A DNA stretch of 20,895 nucleotides from DATHSY01 sp046729855. Lineage in GTDB: Bacteria > Actinomycetota > UBA4738 > HRBIN12. Made by a program: the position numbers and the translations under genes. This document shows, piece after piece, positions 7,735-15,601 of the stretch (position 1 is the stretch's first letter; every line of letters begins with the position of its first letter). The DNA is taken from the NCBI GenBank assembly GCA_046729855.1, contig JBKPHM010000081.1, positions 1 to 20,895 on the forward strand, in the 5' to 3' direction. The notes beneath the pieces are model-generated. The model made no database searches, was not told the DNA's origin, and worked only from the letters and a program-made list of their open reading frames with translations.

Positions 7735-9603
7735 GATGACGCCGAGCTCGAAGACCTGATCCGGCGGCAACCTGAACCGATACGCGGCGCTCGTCGAGTT
7801 GCGCGACATGAAGGCGAACAGGTGCTCGCGCCATTTGGCCATGCCCGGCCGGGCGGTCACCCGGAGCGATTCGCGGCCCAGGAAGTACGTGGCGTCGCGG
7901 AGGTCGAGGCCCAGGTCCTCGGCGACGTGGTGCCGGAGCGCCCTGGGCACGTTCGGATCGTCCATGAAGCCGAAACGAAGCGTCACCGCGTGGATGCCCC
8001 TTCCAAGGTGCTCCATGTCGACGCGGCGGTGGGGATGGACGCGGGGTCGCTCCGCGGTCACGACGGCGATCACGAGGACGGTCTCGTGCAGTGCGTCGTG
8101 GTGACGGAGCGAGTCGAGCATCGTGGGCGGCGTCATCCCGGGCGTCCCGTAGAGATACGCGCCGATCCCGGGCGTCCGAAGCGGCTCCCGGCGGCCGAGG
8201 TCTTCGACGAACTTCTGCAGCGGGAGCTCTCGTCGCTTCCGATGGCGCCGCACCAGCAGCCGGCCCCTGTGCCAGGTGGTCAGCACGGTGAACACGACGC
8301 CGGCCACGACGAGCGGAAGCCACCCGCCGTCCGGGATCTTGAACAGCGTCGCCGCGAAGAACGACACGTCGACGACCAGGAAGAGGAGGAACAGGGGGAT
8401 CGTCATCGACCTGGGAAGGCCGAACCGCTCGTGCAGCACGACCGAGAACAGGACGGTCGTGATGACCATGGTCCCGCTCACCGCGAGGCCGTAGGCGGCG
8501 GCCAGGTTCTCCGATCGCCCGAACCCGATCACCAGCGCGACGCATGCGAGCATGAGTGCCCAGTTGACGCTGGGGACGTAGATCTGCCCGAACTGGCTGG
8601 CGGAGGTGTGCCGAACGAAGACGCGCGGGCTGTACCCGAGCTGCACCGCCTGATGTGTCAGCGAGTAGGCACCGGAGATCAGCGCCTGTGACGCGATGAC
8701 CGTGGCCATCGTCGCGAGCACGACGAGGGGGTACAGCGCCCACGCGGGCGCCAGCCTGTAGAAGGGGTTGTCGATCGCGGACGGGTCGTCGATCAGCAGC
8801 GCCCCCTGCCCGAAGTACACCAGCAGCAGGCTGGGGAGCACCATCCCGTACCAGCCGATCACGATCGGCCGACGGCCGAAGTGCCCCATGTCCGCGTACA
8901 GGGCCTCGCCGCCCACGACGACCAGGATCACGGCGCCGAGCACCAGGAACCCCTCGGCGCCGTTCGCGGCGAAGAAGGACAGCGCGTGGGCGGGGTTCAG
9001 CGCCGCGAACACACCGGGACGTCCAGCCACGTGGATCGCCCCGAGGACACCGATCGTCGTGAACCAGACGACCATCACGGGTCCGAAGACGTTCCCCACG
9101 GCGGCCGTGCCCCGGTGCTGCCACAGGAACAGCAGCACGAGGACGACGACCGCCGCCGGGACGACGACCTTCTCGAGGTCGGGGGCCGCGACCTCGCTGC
9201 CTTCGATCGCGGCGAGCACCGAGATCGACGGCGTGATCATCCCGTCCCCGTACAGCAGCGCAGCGCCGAACAGCCCGAGCAGGACGAGAGGCCATCGACC
9301 GCGTCGTTCGGGTTCGCCTCGTTTGGACAGGAGCGCAACGAGGGCGAGGATGCCACCCTCTCCGTCGTTGTCGGCCCGCATGACGAAGGAGATGTATTTG
9401 ACGGAGATCACGAGGATCAGCGACCAGAAGATCAACGAGAGCAAGCCGAGGACGTTCGCCTCGGTGACCGGGATGTCGTGCGCGCGGAACGACTCGCGCA
9501 AGGCGAACAGCGGGTTGGTCCCGATGTCGCCGTAGACGACGCCGAGCGCGCCCAGCGCGAGCATCGGGGTACCGGGCTTCCGGCGTCGCCGGTTTGGCGT
9601 CAC
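7723..9603 (-). CDS. kup: Kup family potassium uptake transporter
   Basis: 626 residues from a GTG that overlaps the upstream MFS stop (GTGA, positions 9600-9603), with GGAG 4 nt before it. The frame is open further upstream, but that part is the MFS gene. Kup proteins are H+/K+ symporters with about 12 membrane segments and a cytosolic C-terminal domain. Diagnostic stretches are LGVVYGDIGTNPLFALRESF near the N-terminus, RADNDGEGGILALVALL, and the C-terminal GFMDDPNVPRAL. Length fits the family (about 620-650). Translational coupling to an MFS exporter is unusual and may mean shared regulation. Confidence 0.95.
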   Translation of the reverse strand: MTPNRRRRKPGTPMLALGALGVVYGDIGTNPLFALRESFRAHDIPVTEANVLGLLSLIFWSLILVISVKYISFVMRADNDGEGGILALVALLSKRGEPERRGRWPLVLLGLFGAALLYGDGMITPSISVLAAIEGSEVAAPDLEKVVVPAAVVVLVLLFLWQHRGTAAVGNVFGPVMVVWFTTIGVLGAIHVAGRPGVFAALNPAHALSFFAANGAEGFLVLGAVILVVVGGEALYADMGHFGRRPIVIGWYGMVLPSLLLVYFGQGALLIDDPSAIDNPFYRLAPAWALYPLVVLATMATVIASQALISGAYSLTHQAVQLGYSPRVFVRHTSASQFGQIYVPSVNWALMLACVALVIGFGRSENLAAAYGLAVSGTMVITTVLFSVVLHERFGLPRSMTIPLFLLFLVVDVSFFAATLFKIPDGGWLPLVVAGVVFTVLTTWHRGRLLVRRHRKRRELPLQKFVEDLGRREPLRTPGIGAYLYGTPGMTPPTMLDSLRHHDALHETVLVIAVVTAERPRVHPHRRVDMEHLGRGIHAVTLRFGFMDDPNVPRALRHHVAEDLGLDLRDATYFLGRESLRVTARPGMAKWREHLFAFMSRNSTSAAYRFRLPPDQVFELGVIVEL

Positions 9604-10994
9604 GCCGCTCCGGCGCCCCGTCTCGGCAGTCGTCCGGCGACGGCGATGATGCCGAGCGCGCTCAGCAGCCCGAGCCCGAACGCGCCGGCGATCCCGGCCT
9701 CGAGCGAGATGAGACCCGCGTCGGACAGCGCCACGCTGGCGCCGGCGAGACCAGCTCCGATCCCGATCCCGAGGTAGTCCATCAGCAGTGCGGACGACAG
9801 CTCGTCGGCCTCGCGACCCTCTCGCGTGACGCTCATGGCGGAGAGCGGCACGGTCGGGAACACGATCCCCATCCCGAGCCCGCCCAGGGCATACCCCATG
9901 TAGGGCAGGACGATCGGCAGGTCGGTCAGCCCGAGCCCGAGCAGGACGACGCCAAGTGCCACGATCCCGCCCCCGAGCACGGACAATCTCGGGGCTCCCC
10001 ACGCGGCATAGCTCCGGGACTGCCACCAGCTGCCGCCGGCCCAGAAGAACGTCGCGAGCGTGAGCGCGATCCCGGCCGTGCCGATCGACAGGCCCCGCAC
10101 CCTGGTCAGCATCAGCGGCACGAAGCCGTCGATCGCGGCGAACGAGCACGAGACCAGGAACGCGGCGACCGCGGCTGCGGCGAGTCCCGACCGCGCACGG
10201 AGGGCGCCCGGTGGCGCGATCCGCGCGAGCGCCGGCAGTCCGATCGCCGCCCCGATCGGGAGCAGCAGCGCGCTCCATGGCCCCGGCGGCGTGAGCCCGG
10301 CGAGGAAGATCGCGGTGCCGACCATGAGCAGCGCCGGCCAGCGGAGCGAGAGCCGCACGTCAAGGTTGGGTGCGACCCGGACGGTGCCGAGCGGCGGCAG
10401 CACGAGCACGGCGGCAATGAACAGGAGCGGCAGCGGCGAGACGAACGCCCAACGCCAGCCGATCGTCGCCGCCATCAGGGCGCCGAGCGGCGGTCCGAAC
10501 AGCCCGGGCAAGAGCCACATGGATGCGAGCAACGCCATCACGCGCGGACGGACGCGCTCGGGATAGGTCTTCGCGATCGTCCCGAGCGACATCACGTACA
10601 GCCCGCCGCCACCAAACCCCTGGACGAACCTCCCGAACACGAGCACGAGCATCGCGGGCGATAGCGCGGCGATCACCAGGCCGGCGACGTAGAGCGCGAG
10701 CGATGCGATCAGCACCCACCGCGGCCCCCACCGGTCGGTCGCTCGCCCGCCGATCGGCACGGAAGCGATCGTCGCGAGGCCGAACGCGCCGAAGGCCCAC
10801 CCGTAGAAGCGGAGCCCGCCCAGGTCGCGTTCCACGGCGGGAAGGATCGTGACGACGATCAGGACCTCGACGGCGACCAGGGCCTCCAGCAGGAGCAGGC
10901 CGCTCGTCAGCCGGCCGCGCTGGCCCTCGAAGACCTCCCGCCACTTGGCCGGCGCGGTCGGAGCAACCGCGGTCGTAGGTTCGGCGCCGTCCAC
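9600..10994 (-). CDS. MFS transporter, multidrug-efflux type
   Basis: 464 residues from GTG 10994. After a hydrophilic N-terminus of about 28 residues it shows many hydrophobic helices. Motif A reads GGRATDRWGPRWVL between helices 2 and 3; VLVFGRFVQGFGGGGLYV covers helix 4, and LPGLFGPPLGALMAATIGWRWAF resembles the antiporter motif C region followed by the WRWAF signature seen in DHA2 (EmrB/QacA-like) exporters. The substrate is unknown. The start follows the HAAS gene stop by 10 bp. No ribosome-binding site is seen, but a TAGGCT -10-like box is, which argues for a leaderless transcript in addition to any read-through from padR. The stop overlaps the kup start. Confidence 0.87.
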   Translation of the reverse strand: MDGAEPTTAVAPTAPAKWREVFEGQRGRLTSGLLLLEALVAVEVLIVVTILPAVERDLGGLRFYGWAFGAFGLATIASVPIGGRATDRWGPRWVLIASLALYVAGLVIAALSPAMLVLVFGRFVQGFGGGGLYVMSLGTIAKTYPERVRPRVMALLASMWLLPGLFGPPLGALMAATIGWRWAFVSPLPLLFIAAVLVLPPLGTVRVAPNLDVRLSLRWPALLMVGTAIFLAGLTPPGPWSALLLPIGAAIGLPALARIAPPGALRARSGLAAAAVAAFLVSCSFAAIDGFVPLMLTRVRGLSIGTAGIALTLATFFWAGGSWWQSRSYAAWGAPRLSVLGGGIVALGVVLLGLGLTDLPIVLPYMGYALGGLGMGIVFPTVPLSAMSVTREGREADELSSALLMDYLGIGIGAGLAGASVALSDAGLISLEAGIAGAFGLGLLSALGIIAVAGRLPRRGAGAA

Positions 10995-11001
10995 GGCGCA
11001 C

Positions 11002-11007
11002 AGCCTA
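11002..11007 (-). promoter_or_regulatory. -10-like box TAGGCT before the MFS gene
   Basis: On the minus strand TAGGCT ends 7 nt before the MFS GTG start and includes the TAG stop codon of the HAAS gene. It is the same hexamer, at nearly the same distance, as before the S9 peptidase gene. This supports a leaderless internal promoter separating padR-HAAS from MFS-kup. No matching -35 is seen. Confidence 0.4.
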
Positions 11008-11661
11008 CGGTGAGACCAGCTGACCCGCGGTCGTGTCTGGAATCGATCGTAAGGCGGTCCGCTGGCGCAGCTTCCGGCCCAGGTAGACCGCGACGACGAT
11101 CGGTGTGACGAACAGGGCCACCGCGATGACGATCCCGAGGATGTTCACGATCGAAGTGTCGGTAGGGCAGTCAAGCACAGACGTACCCCCCGGTCCGCGG
11201 ATCGACGAGCAGCTCGAGACCTGCACAGGGGTGAGGGCGAGGCCGAGCGGCAGCAACAGCCCACCCGGCACGATGAAGGTGCCGATCAGCTTCTCGCGCG
11301 TCGTCCACACCGTCGACATCCAGAGGAAGACGACACCCACGACCCAACCGACGACCGGGAAGACGATGCCGCCGACCGGCAGGAGAATGACCGCCGCGAT
11401 ATCGGTCCACCTGCGTCGCGAAGGCGCGATCCCGAGATCTGCTCTCGCCTCCGACGCGATCTCGTCCGGGTCGCCGATCCCCTCGAGGACGTTGCGGACG
11501 TCCGCCTCGCTCGCGCCCTCCGGAAGCCGCGCGAGCGCGTCCTGGATGTGGTCGTGGATCTCCGACACGATCTCGGCCCGGCGCGCGGCGGGCAGATCCG
11601 CCATCGACCTCTCCAGGCGCCTCAGGTACTCGTCCACCGCGTGCTGCCGCATGTCGATCAC
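11005..11661 (-). CDS. HAAS/DUF1700-type membrane protein, PadR partner
   Basis: 218 residues. The GTG at 11661 overlaps the padR stop (GTGA) and has AGGAGGGG 4 nt upstream; the ATG four codons in (11652) is too far from that site. The N-terminal ~75 residues (HAVDEYLRRLERSMADLPAARRAEIVSEIHDHIQDAL, then EADVRNVLEGIGDPDEIASEAR) are the helical HAAS signalling domain that is commonly encoded beside PadR regulators. Three or four membrane segments follow (from AAVILLPVGGIVFPVVGWVV), with two cysteines in an outside-facing loop and a short basic tail RKLRQRTALR. It probably passes a membrane or envelope signal to PadR; the signal is unknown. Confidence 0.8.
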   Translation of the reverse strand: MIDMRQHAVDEYLRRLERSMADLPAARRAEIVSEIHDHIQDALARLPEGASEADVRNVLEGIGDPDEIASEARADLGIAPSRRRWTDIAAVILLPVGGIVFPVVGWVVGVVFLWMSTVWTTREKLIGTFIVPGGLLLPLGLALTPVQVSSCSSIRGPGGTSVLDCPTDTSIVNILGIVIAVALFVTPIVVAVYLGRKLRQRTALRSIPDTTAGQLVSP

Positions 11662-12020
11662 CGTTCCCCTCCTTCGACGAAGCGGTCCACCGCCCGGCGG
11701 AACCGCCGCCATTCGGCAACGAAGTCGTCCAGAGCCTGCCGGCCCTTGTGCGTGAGCTGGTAATAGCGACGAGGCGGGCCGCTGGGGGACTCGCGCCACG
11801 TCGATGTGACGAGACCGTCGCGGCGGAGCCTCGTGAGCAAGGGATAGATCGTGCCCTCGCTCGTGACCATGCCGTCCTCCTCGCCGAGCGCCTTGACGAG
11901 GTCGAACCCGTAGCGCTCCTCGTCGTCGAGCAACGCAAGGACGCAGTACTCGAGCGTGCCCCGCCGCATTTGCGCGATGAGCCGGTACTGCGACCCGCCG
12001 CCAGCTACCATGCTCCGCAT
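11658..12020 (-). CDS. PadR family transcriptional regulator
   Basis: 120 residues from ATG 12020; a second ATG at 12011 would remove three residues. The PadR winged helix is clear: MRRGTLEYCVLALLDDEERYGFDLVKAL, then GMVTSEGTIYPLLTRLRRDGLVTSTWRESPSGPPRRYYQLTHKGRQAL, followed by a short C-terminal dimerisation helix. PadR proteins are mostly ligand- or signal-responsive repressors. The gene is coupled to the HAAS membrane protein and diverges from the acyl-CoA reductase operon. Its start codons lie within a 19-bp inverted repeat, a natural autoregulation site. An AGGAGG at 12035-12040 is 14 nt upstream, long for a ribosome-binding site, so the exact start is uncertain. Confidence 0.87.
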   Translation of the reverse strand: MRSMVAGGGSQYRLIAQMRRGTLEYCVLALLDDEERYGFDLVKALGEEDGMVTSEGTIYPLLTRLRRDGLVTSTWRESPSGPPRRYYQLTHKGRQALDDFVAEWRRFRRAVDRFVEGGER

Positions 12021-12024
12021 GGTA
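12006..12024. promoter_or_regulatory. Inverted repeat over the padR start, candidate PadR operator
   Basis: TACCATGC-N3-GCATGGTA is a perfect 8-bp inverted repeat that contains both candidate padR start codons. Its position suits autorepression, or pairing in the mRNA that hides the start. The symmetry is seen; the binding protein is inferred. Confidence 0.45.
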
Positions 12025-12043
12025 CCCGCTGCCGCCTCCTAGC

Positions 12044-12060
12044 ACAAGCATGGAGCTTGT
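12044..12060. promoter_or_regulatory. Inverted repeat in the padR/acyl-CoA reductase intergenic region
   Basis: ACAAGC-N5-GCTTGT is a perfect 6-bp inverted repeat whose right arm runs into the -35 box of the plus-strand operon promoter. It is a possible second regulator site. Short arms make chance occurrence possible. Confidence 0.3.
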
Positions 12061-12085
12061 CTACCAACCGGTAGAGAGTCATAAT
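12057..12085 (+). promoter_or_regulatory. Sigma70-type promoter of the FAR-HAD operon, leaderless
   Basis: TTGTCT (12057-12062), a 17-bp spacer and CATAAT (12080-12085) form a near-consensus housekeeping promoter. The ATG of the first gene begins at 12093, so transcription should start within a base or two of it. No ribosome-binding site is present, in keeping with a leaderless mRNA. This is the best promoter in the window. Confidence 0.7.
12061..12074. promoter_or_regulatory. TetR-type operator between -35 and -10
   Basis: CTACC-AACC-GGTAG is an inverted repeat sitting in the promoter spacer, where a bound repressor would block RNA polymerase. The operon it precedes ends with a TetR gene, so that protein is the obvious candidate. 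Half-site-like GGTAG also occurs at 12095-12099. Binding is inferred, not shown. Confidence 0.5.
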
Positions 12086-12092
12086 CTGCCGG

Positions 12093-14369
12093 ATGGTAGA
12101 GACCCAGCCCACCTCCATCGTCCAGAAGCTCGCCGGCAAGAAGATCCTGGTCACTGGCGTGACCGGGTTCGTCGGCCAGGCGGTGTTCGAACGGCTCCTC
12201 ACGGATCTCCCGGACACGCGGGTGGCCGTGCTGGTCCGGCCGCAGCTCGGGTCGAGCGGGCGGGACCGGCTGAACTCGCTGATGCCCCGGGCGATCTTCG
12301 ATGCCCTGCGGGAGCGCGTCGGGCAGGACGGCATCGGACCGCTGCTCGACGAGCGTGTCGAGGTCATCGAGGGCGACCTCGAGCAGGAGCTTCCGATCTT
12401 CCCCGACGACATCGACGTCGTGATCCACTGCGCCGCCACGGTCGCGTTCGATCCACCGATCGACGAGGGGTTCGAGACCAACCTGCTCGGCGCGGTCCGG
12501 TTCTACGGGGCGGTTGTCACCTCCTCGAAGCCGCACCTGGTGCACGTCTCCACCGCGTACGTGGCGGGAGTCCGCAAGGGCGTGATCCCGGAGGCCACGC
12601 TCGACCACAAGGTGGACTGGCGCGCCGAGGCCGAACTTGCGCTCCAGGCCCACAAGGACGTCGAGGCCGCGTCGCGCAAGCCCGAGATGCTCGACTCCTT
12701 CCTCGAGAAGGCGCGCACCGAACACTCTCGCGCCGGCCCCATGAGCGTCGCCGACGACGCCGAGGAACGCCGCAAGCAGTGGGTCAACAAGCGGCTGACC
12801 CAGTATGGGCGGGCCCGCGCGCAGACGCTCGGGTGGCCCGACAACTACACGTTCACCAAGGCGATGGGGGAGCGCGCGGTCGAGGAGCTCGCCGCGGCGC
12901 AGGACCTTCCTCTCACCATCGTCCGGCCCTCGATCATCGAGTCGGCGCTCACCCACCCGCATCCCGGCTGGATCGAGGGCTTCAAGATGGCGGAGCCGAT
13001 CATCTTGGCGTACGGGCGCGGCTCGATCCCCGAGTTCCCCGGCATCCCCGAGGGCATCATCGACATCATCCCCATCGACATGGTCGTGAACGCGATGCTC
13101 GCGGCCGCGGCCAACCCGCCCGAGGCGAGGGAGCCGCACTACTTCCACGTCGGGTCCGGGTTCCGCAACCCGCTCCAGTTCCTCGGGCTGTACGAGATCG
13201 TTCGCGAGTATTTCGAAGAGCACCCGCTCCCCGAACGCGGGCGCGGCGAGGTGAAGGTTCCCGAATGGACCTGGCCCGGGGCGCTGAAGGTCGAGCGACG
13301 CCTCGAGACGGCGGAGAAGCTCGTCGAGGTCGCCGACAAGGTCGTCTCCCACCTGCCGAAATCGAAGAAGATGCGTGAGCTCGTGGCGCGCGTCGACCGC
13401 GACAAGGCACGGGTCGAGTTCGTGCGACGGTATGCCGACCTGTACGGCGCGTACACGGAGGCCGAGGTCATCTACACAGACGACCGGACGGTCGAGCTGT
13501 TCGCGTCGCTCACGCCCGAGGACCGCGAGCGGTTCCCGTTCGACTCGACGGCGATCGACTGGCGGCATTACCTCCAGGACGTGCACTGTCCGGCGGTGAC
13601 GCTCGGGCTGCGCGCGCTCTCGTCCGCGCGGATCAAGCCCCAGGTGAGGATCCGCGAGCGCGAGCAGCTCGTCCTGGCGCTGTTCGACATGGAGGGCACG
13701 ATCCTGCCGTCCAACGTCGTCGAGTCGTACGTCTGGGCGCGGATGGCCGATCTCGAGTGGTTCGAGTGGCCCTCAGAGCTGTTCGACGTCTTCTCGCGGG
13801 TGCCGTCGTACCTGATGGCCGACCGACGGGACCGCGGCGAGTTCCTACGCACGTTCTTCCGGCGGTACGAGAACGCGACCGTGGAGGGCATCCGCGATCT
13901 TGTCGACGACGTCGTGGCCGAGTTCATGTTCCAAAAGGTCTCCGCGGCGGCCGTCCGGCGGATCCGCGACCACAAGGCGGCGGGCCATCGGACGATCCTG
14001 ATCACGGCAGCGGCCGAGCCGTTCGTGGAGCCGCTGGCGCCGCTGTTCGACGAGGTCGTGGCCGCCAAGCTCGAGGTCCGGGACGGCGTCTACACGGGCT
14101 ACATGGCCGAGCCGCCCCTGGTCGGCGAGGCGCGGGCCGCGTGGCTCCGGCGGTACGCGGCCAAGGAGGGGGCGGACCTCAAGCAGTCGTATGCGTACGC
14201 GGACAGCCACTCGGACCTGGCGCTACTCCGCGCCGTCGGCAACCCGGTCGTGGTGTCGCCCGATGCGGCGTTGCTCCGCGTCGCGCGCAAGCGCCGGTGG
14301 CCGATCGAGGAGTGGGGAATGGCCGGCGGCATGCCGCGCGTTCGGTTCCCGAAGCCGGCCGTGAGGTGA
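12093..14369 (+). CDS. Fatty acyl-CoA reductase fused to a HAD-IB phosphatase-like domain
   Basis: 758 residues. The N-terminal ~360 residues are an extended SDR/NAD_binding_4 domain of the fatty acyl-CoA reductase (male-sterility) type, with the Rossmann motif GVTGFVG (Gly22, Gly25, Gly28) and catalytic Tyr252/Lys256 in NYTFTKAMGE. A FAR_C-like segment follows, ending in LFASLTPEDRERFPFD and IDWRHYLQDVHCP (about 465-500). From about residue 525 a HAD-IB domain begins: motif I FDMEGT with Asp532, motif II LITAAAE, and motif IV YADSHSDLALL. The reductase should reduce a long-chain acyl thioester with NAD(P)H to aldehyde or alcohol; the HAD part may remove a phosphate. Motif I has Glu534 in place of the usual second Asp. 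The same variation (DIEGT) occurs in active enolase-phosphatases, so activity is possible. It heads the operon and is preceded by a strong promoter. Confidence 0.85.
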   Translation: MVETQPTSIVQKLAGKKILVTGVTGFVGQAVFERLLTDLPDTRVAVLVRPQLGSSGRDRLNSLMPRAIFDALRERVGQDGIGPLLDERVEVIEGDLEQELPIFPDDIDVVIHCAATVAFDPPIDEGFETNLLGAVRFYGAVVTSSKPHLVHVSTAYVAGVRKGVIPEATLDHKVDWRAEAELALQAHKDVEAASRKPEMLDSFLEKARTEHSRAGPMSVADDAEERRKQWVNKRLTQYGRARAQTLGWPDNYTFTKAMGERAVEELAAAQDLPLTIVRPSIIESALTHPHPGWIEGFKMAEPIILAYGRGSIPEFPGIPEGIIDIIPIDMVVNAMLAAAANPPEAREPHYFHVGSGFRNPLQFLGLYEIVREYFEEHPLPERGRGEVKVPEWTWPGALKVERRLETAEKLVEVADKVVSHLPKSKKMRELVARVDRDKARVEFVRRYADLYGAYTEAEVIYTDDRTVELFASLTPEDRERFPFDSTAIDWRHYLQDVHCPAVTLGLRALSSARIKPQVRIREREQLVLALFDMEGTILPSNVVESYVWARMADLEWFEWPSELFDVFSRVPSYLMADRRDRGEFLRTFFRRYENATVEGIRDLVDDVVAEFMFQKVSAAAVRRIRDHKAAGHRTILITAAAEPFVEPLAPLFDEVVAAKLEVRDGVYTGYMAEPPLVGEARAAWLRRYAAKEGADLKQSYAYADSHSDLALLRAVGNPVVVSPDAALLRVARKRRWPIEEWGMAGGMPRVRFPKPAVR

Positions 14370-14376
14370 GCGCGCG

Positions 14377-15585
14377 ATGACGATCCAGGCCGTCGAGCTG
14401 TTCCGGTCGCTGCCGCGGTACGTCGCGGCCAGGGCGGTTGGGTCGCGTCTGCCGGGCCTCGTGTCCGGCCCGATCGCGCCGCTCCGCCACGTGTCCAAGT
14501 CCGACCCGGTCCCGCCCGGCGACGGCTGGGTCCGTATCCGGCCGCTGCTCTCGGGCATCTGCGGCTCGGACCTGGCGACGATCACCGGGCGTTCGTCGTT
14601 CTACTTCACGCCGCTCGTCTCGATGCCGTTCGTGCTGGGCCACGAGGTCGTCGGCGAGACGCTCGATGACGTGGACGACGTGCCTTCCGGCACGCGGGTC
14701 GCGCTCTCGCCGGTGCTGAACTGCGCTGCGCGCGGCGTCGAGCCGTGGTGCGAGAACTGCAAGAATGGCGACCTCGGCCGATGCGACCGCGTCACGGCAG
14801 GTCATGTCTCCGCTGGCCTGCAGACCGGCTACTGCAAGGACACCGGGGGCGGCTGGAGCAAGATGTTCGTCGCCCACCGCTCGCAGCTGCACCCGGTCCC
14901 GGACGAGATGTCCGACCGGACGGCCGTGCTGATCGAGCCGCTCGCTTGCGCCGTCCACGCGGCGGTTCGCGCGAACGTCCAGCCGAACGCCGACGTCGTG
15001 GTCATCGGGGCCGGCAGCATCGGGATCCTGACGTTGCTCGCGCTAAAAGAGCTGACGCCCGCGGGACGGGTGCTGGTCGTCGCGAAGCACGCGAAGCAGC
15101 GCGCCTGGGCGGAGCGGTTCGGCGCCACCGACGTGATCCCGCCCGAGGAGATCGTGAACGAGGTCCGCCGCACGACGGCCGCGATGAAGCTCCGGCCAGA
15201 GATAGGGTCGCCGTTCCTGCTCGGCGGCGTTGACATTGCGATCGACTGCGCCGGCTCGACGTCCTCGCTCGGCCTCGCTCTGCGGATCACCCGAGCCGGT
15301 GGTCGGGTCGTGCTGGCTGGCATCCCCGAGGCCGGCCCAGACCTCACGCCGCTCTGGTTCCGCGAGCTCGAGCTGGTCGGCGCCTATACGGGTGGCGTCG
15401 AGCGGATCGCCGGCCACGAGCGGCACGCGTTCGACCTCGCGATCGACGTCGCCTCCGCCAACGCGCTCGATGAGATCGTCGGCGCGACCTACCCGCTCCG
15501 GCGCTGGCGCGAGGCCGTGGACCACGCGATGAGTGCCGGCAAGCTGGGAACGCTGAAGGTGGCATTCGACCCACGACAGGACTGA
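14377..15585 (+). CDS. Zinc-dependent medium-chain alcohol dehydrogenase family protein
   Basis: 402 residues from ATG 14377, 7 bp behind the reductase gene, with GAGGTGAG upstream. Catalytic-zinc features are Cys62 in GICGSD, His89-Glu90 in GHEVVGE, and IEPLACAVHA. Structural-zinc cysteines are Cys116, Cys125, Cys128 and Cys136, with a wider first gap than usual. The NAD(P) fold shows VVIGAGSIGILTLLAL. An N-terminal extension of about 40 residues precedes the usual GroES-like start. It should interconvert an alcohol and a ketone or aldehyde. In this operon a lipid-like hydroxy or aldehyde substrate linked to the reductase is a fair inference, not proven. Confidence 0.85.
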   Translation: MTIQAVELFRSLPRYVAARAVGSRLPGLVSGPIAPLRHVSKSDPVPPGDGWVRIRPLLSGICGSDLATITGRSSFYFTPLVSMPFVLGHEVVGETLDDVDDVPSGTRVALSPVLNCAARGVEPWCENCKNGDLGRCDRVTAGHVSAGLQTGYCKDTGGGWSKMFVAHRSQLHPVPDEMSDRTAVLIEPLACAVHAAVRANVQPNADVVVIGAGSIGILTLLALKELTPAGRVLVVAKHAKQRAWAERFGATDVIPPEEIVNEVRRTTAAMKLRPEIGSPFLLGGVDIAIDCAGSTSSLGLALRITRAGGRVVLAGIPEAGPDLTPLWFRELELVGAYTGGVERIAGHERHAFDLAIDVASANALDEIVGATYPLRRWREAVDHAMSAGKLGTLKVAFDPRQD

Positions 15586-15601
15586 GGAGGAGACCCCCAA
15601 C

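Noticed and set aside
6955..8691. 578-codon plus-strand frame across the acetyltransferase and kup genes
   Set aside because: Antisense shadow spanning two unrelated genes; no recognisable fold.
12039..13586. 515-codon minus-strand frame opposite the acyl-CoA reductase
   Set aside because: It crosses the promoter region and has shadow composition (repeated VDRR/GDHV-like runs).
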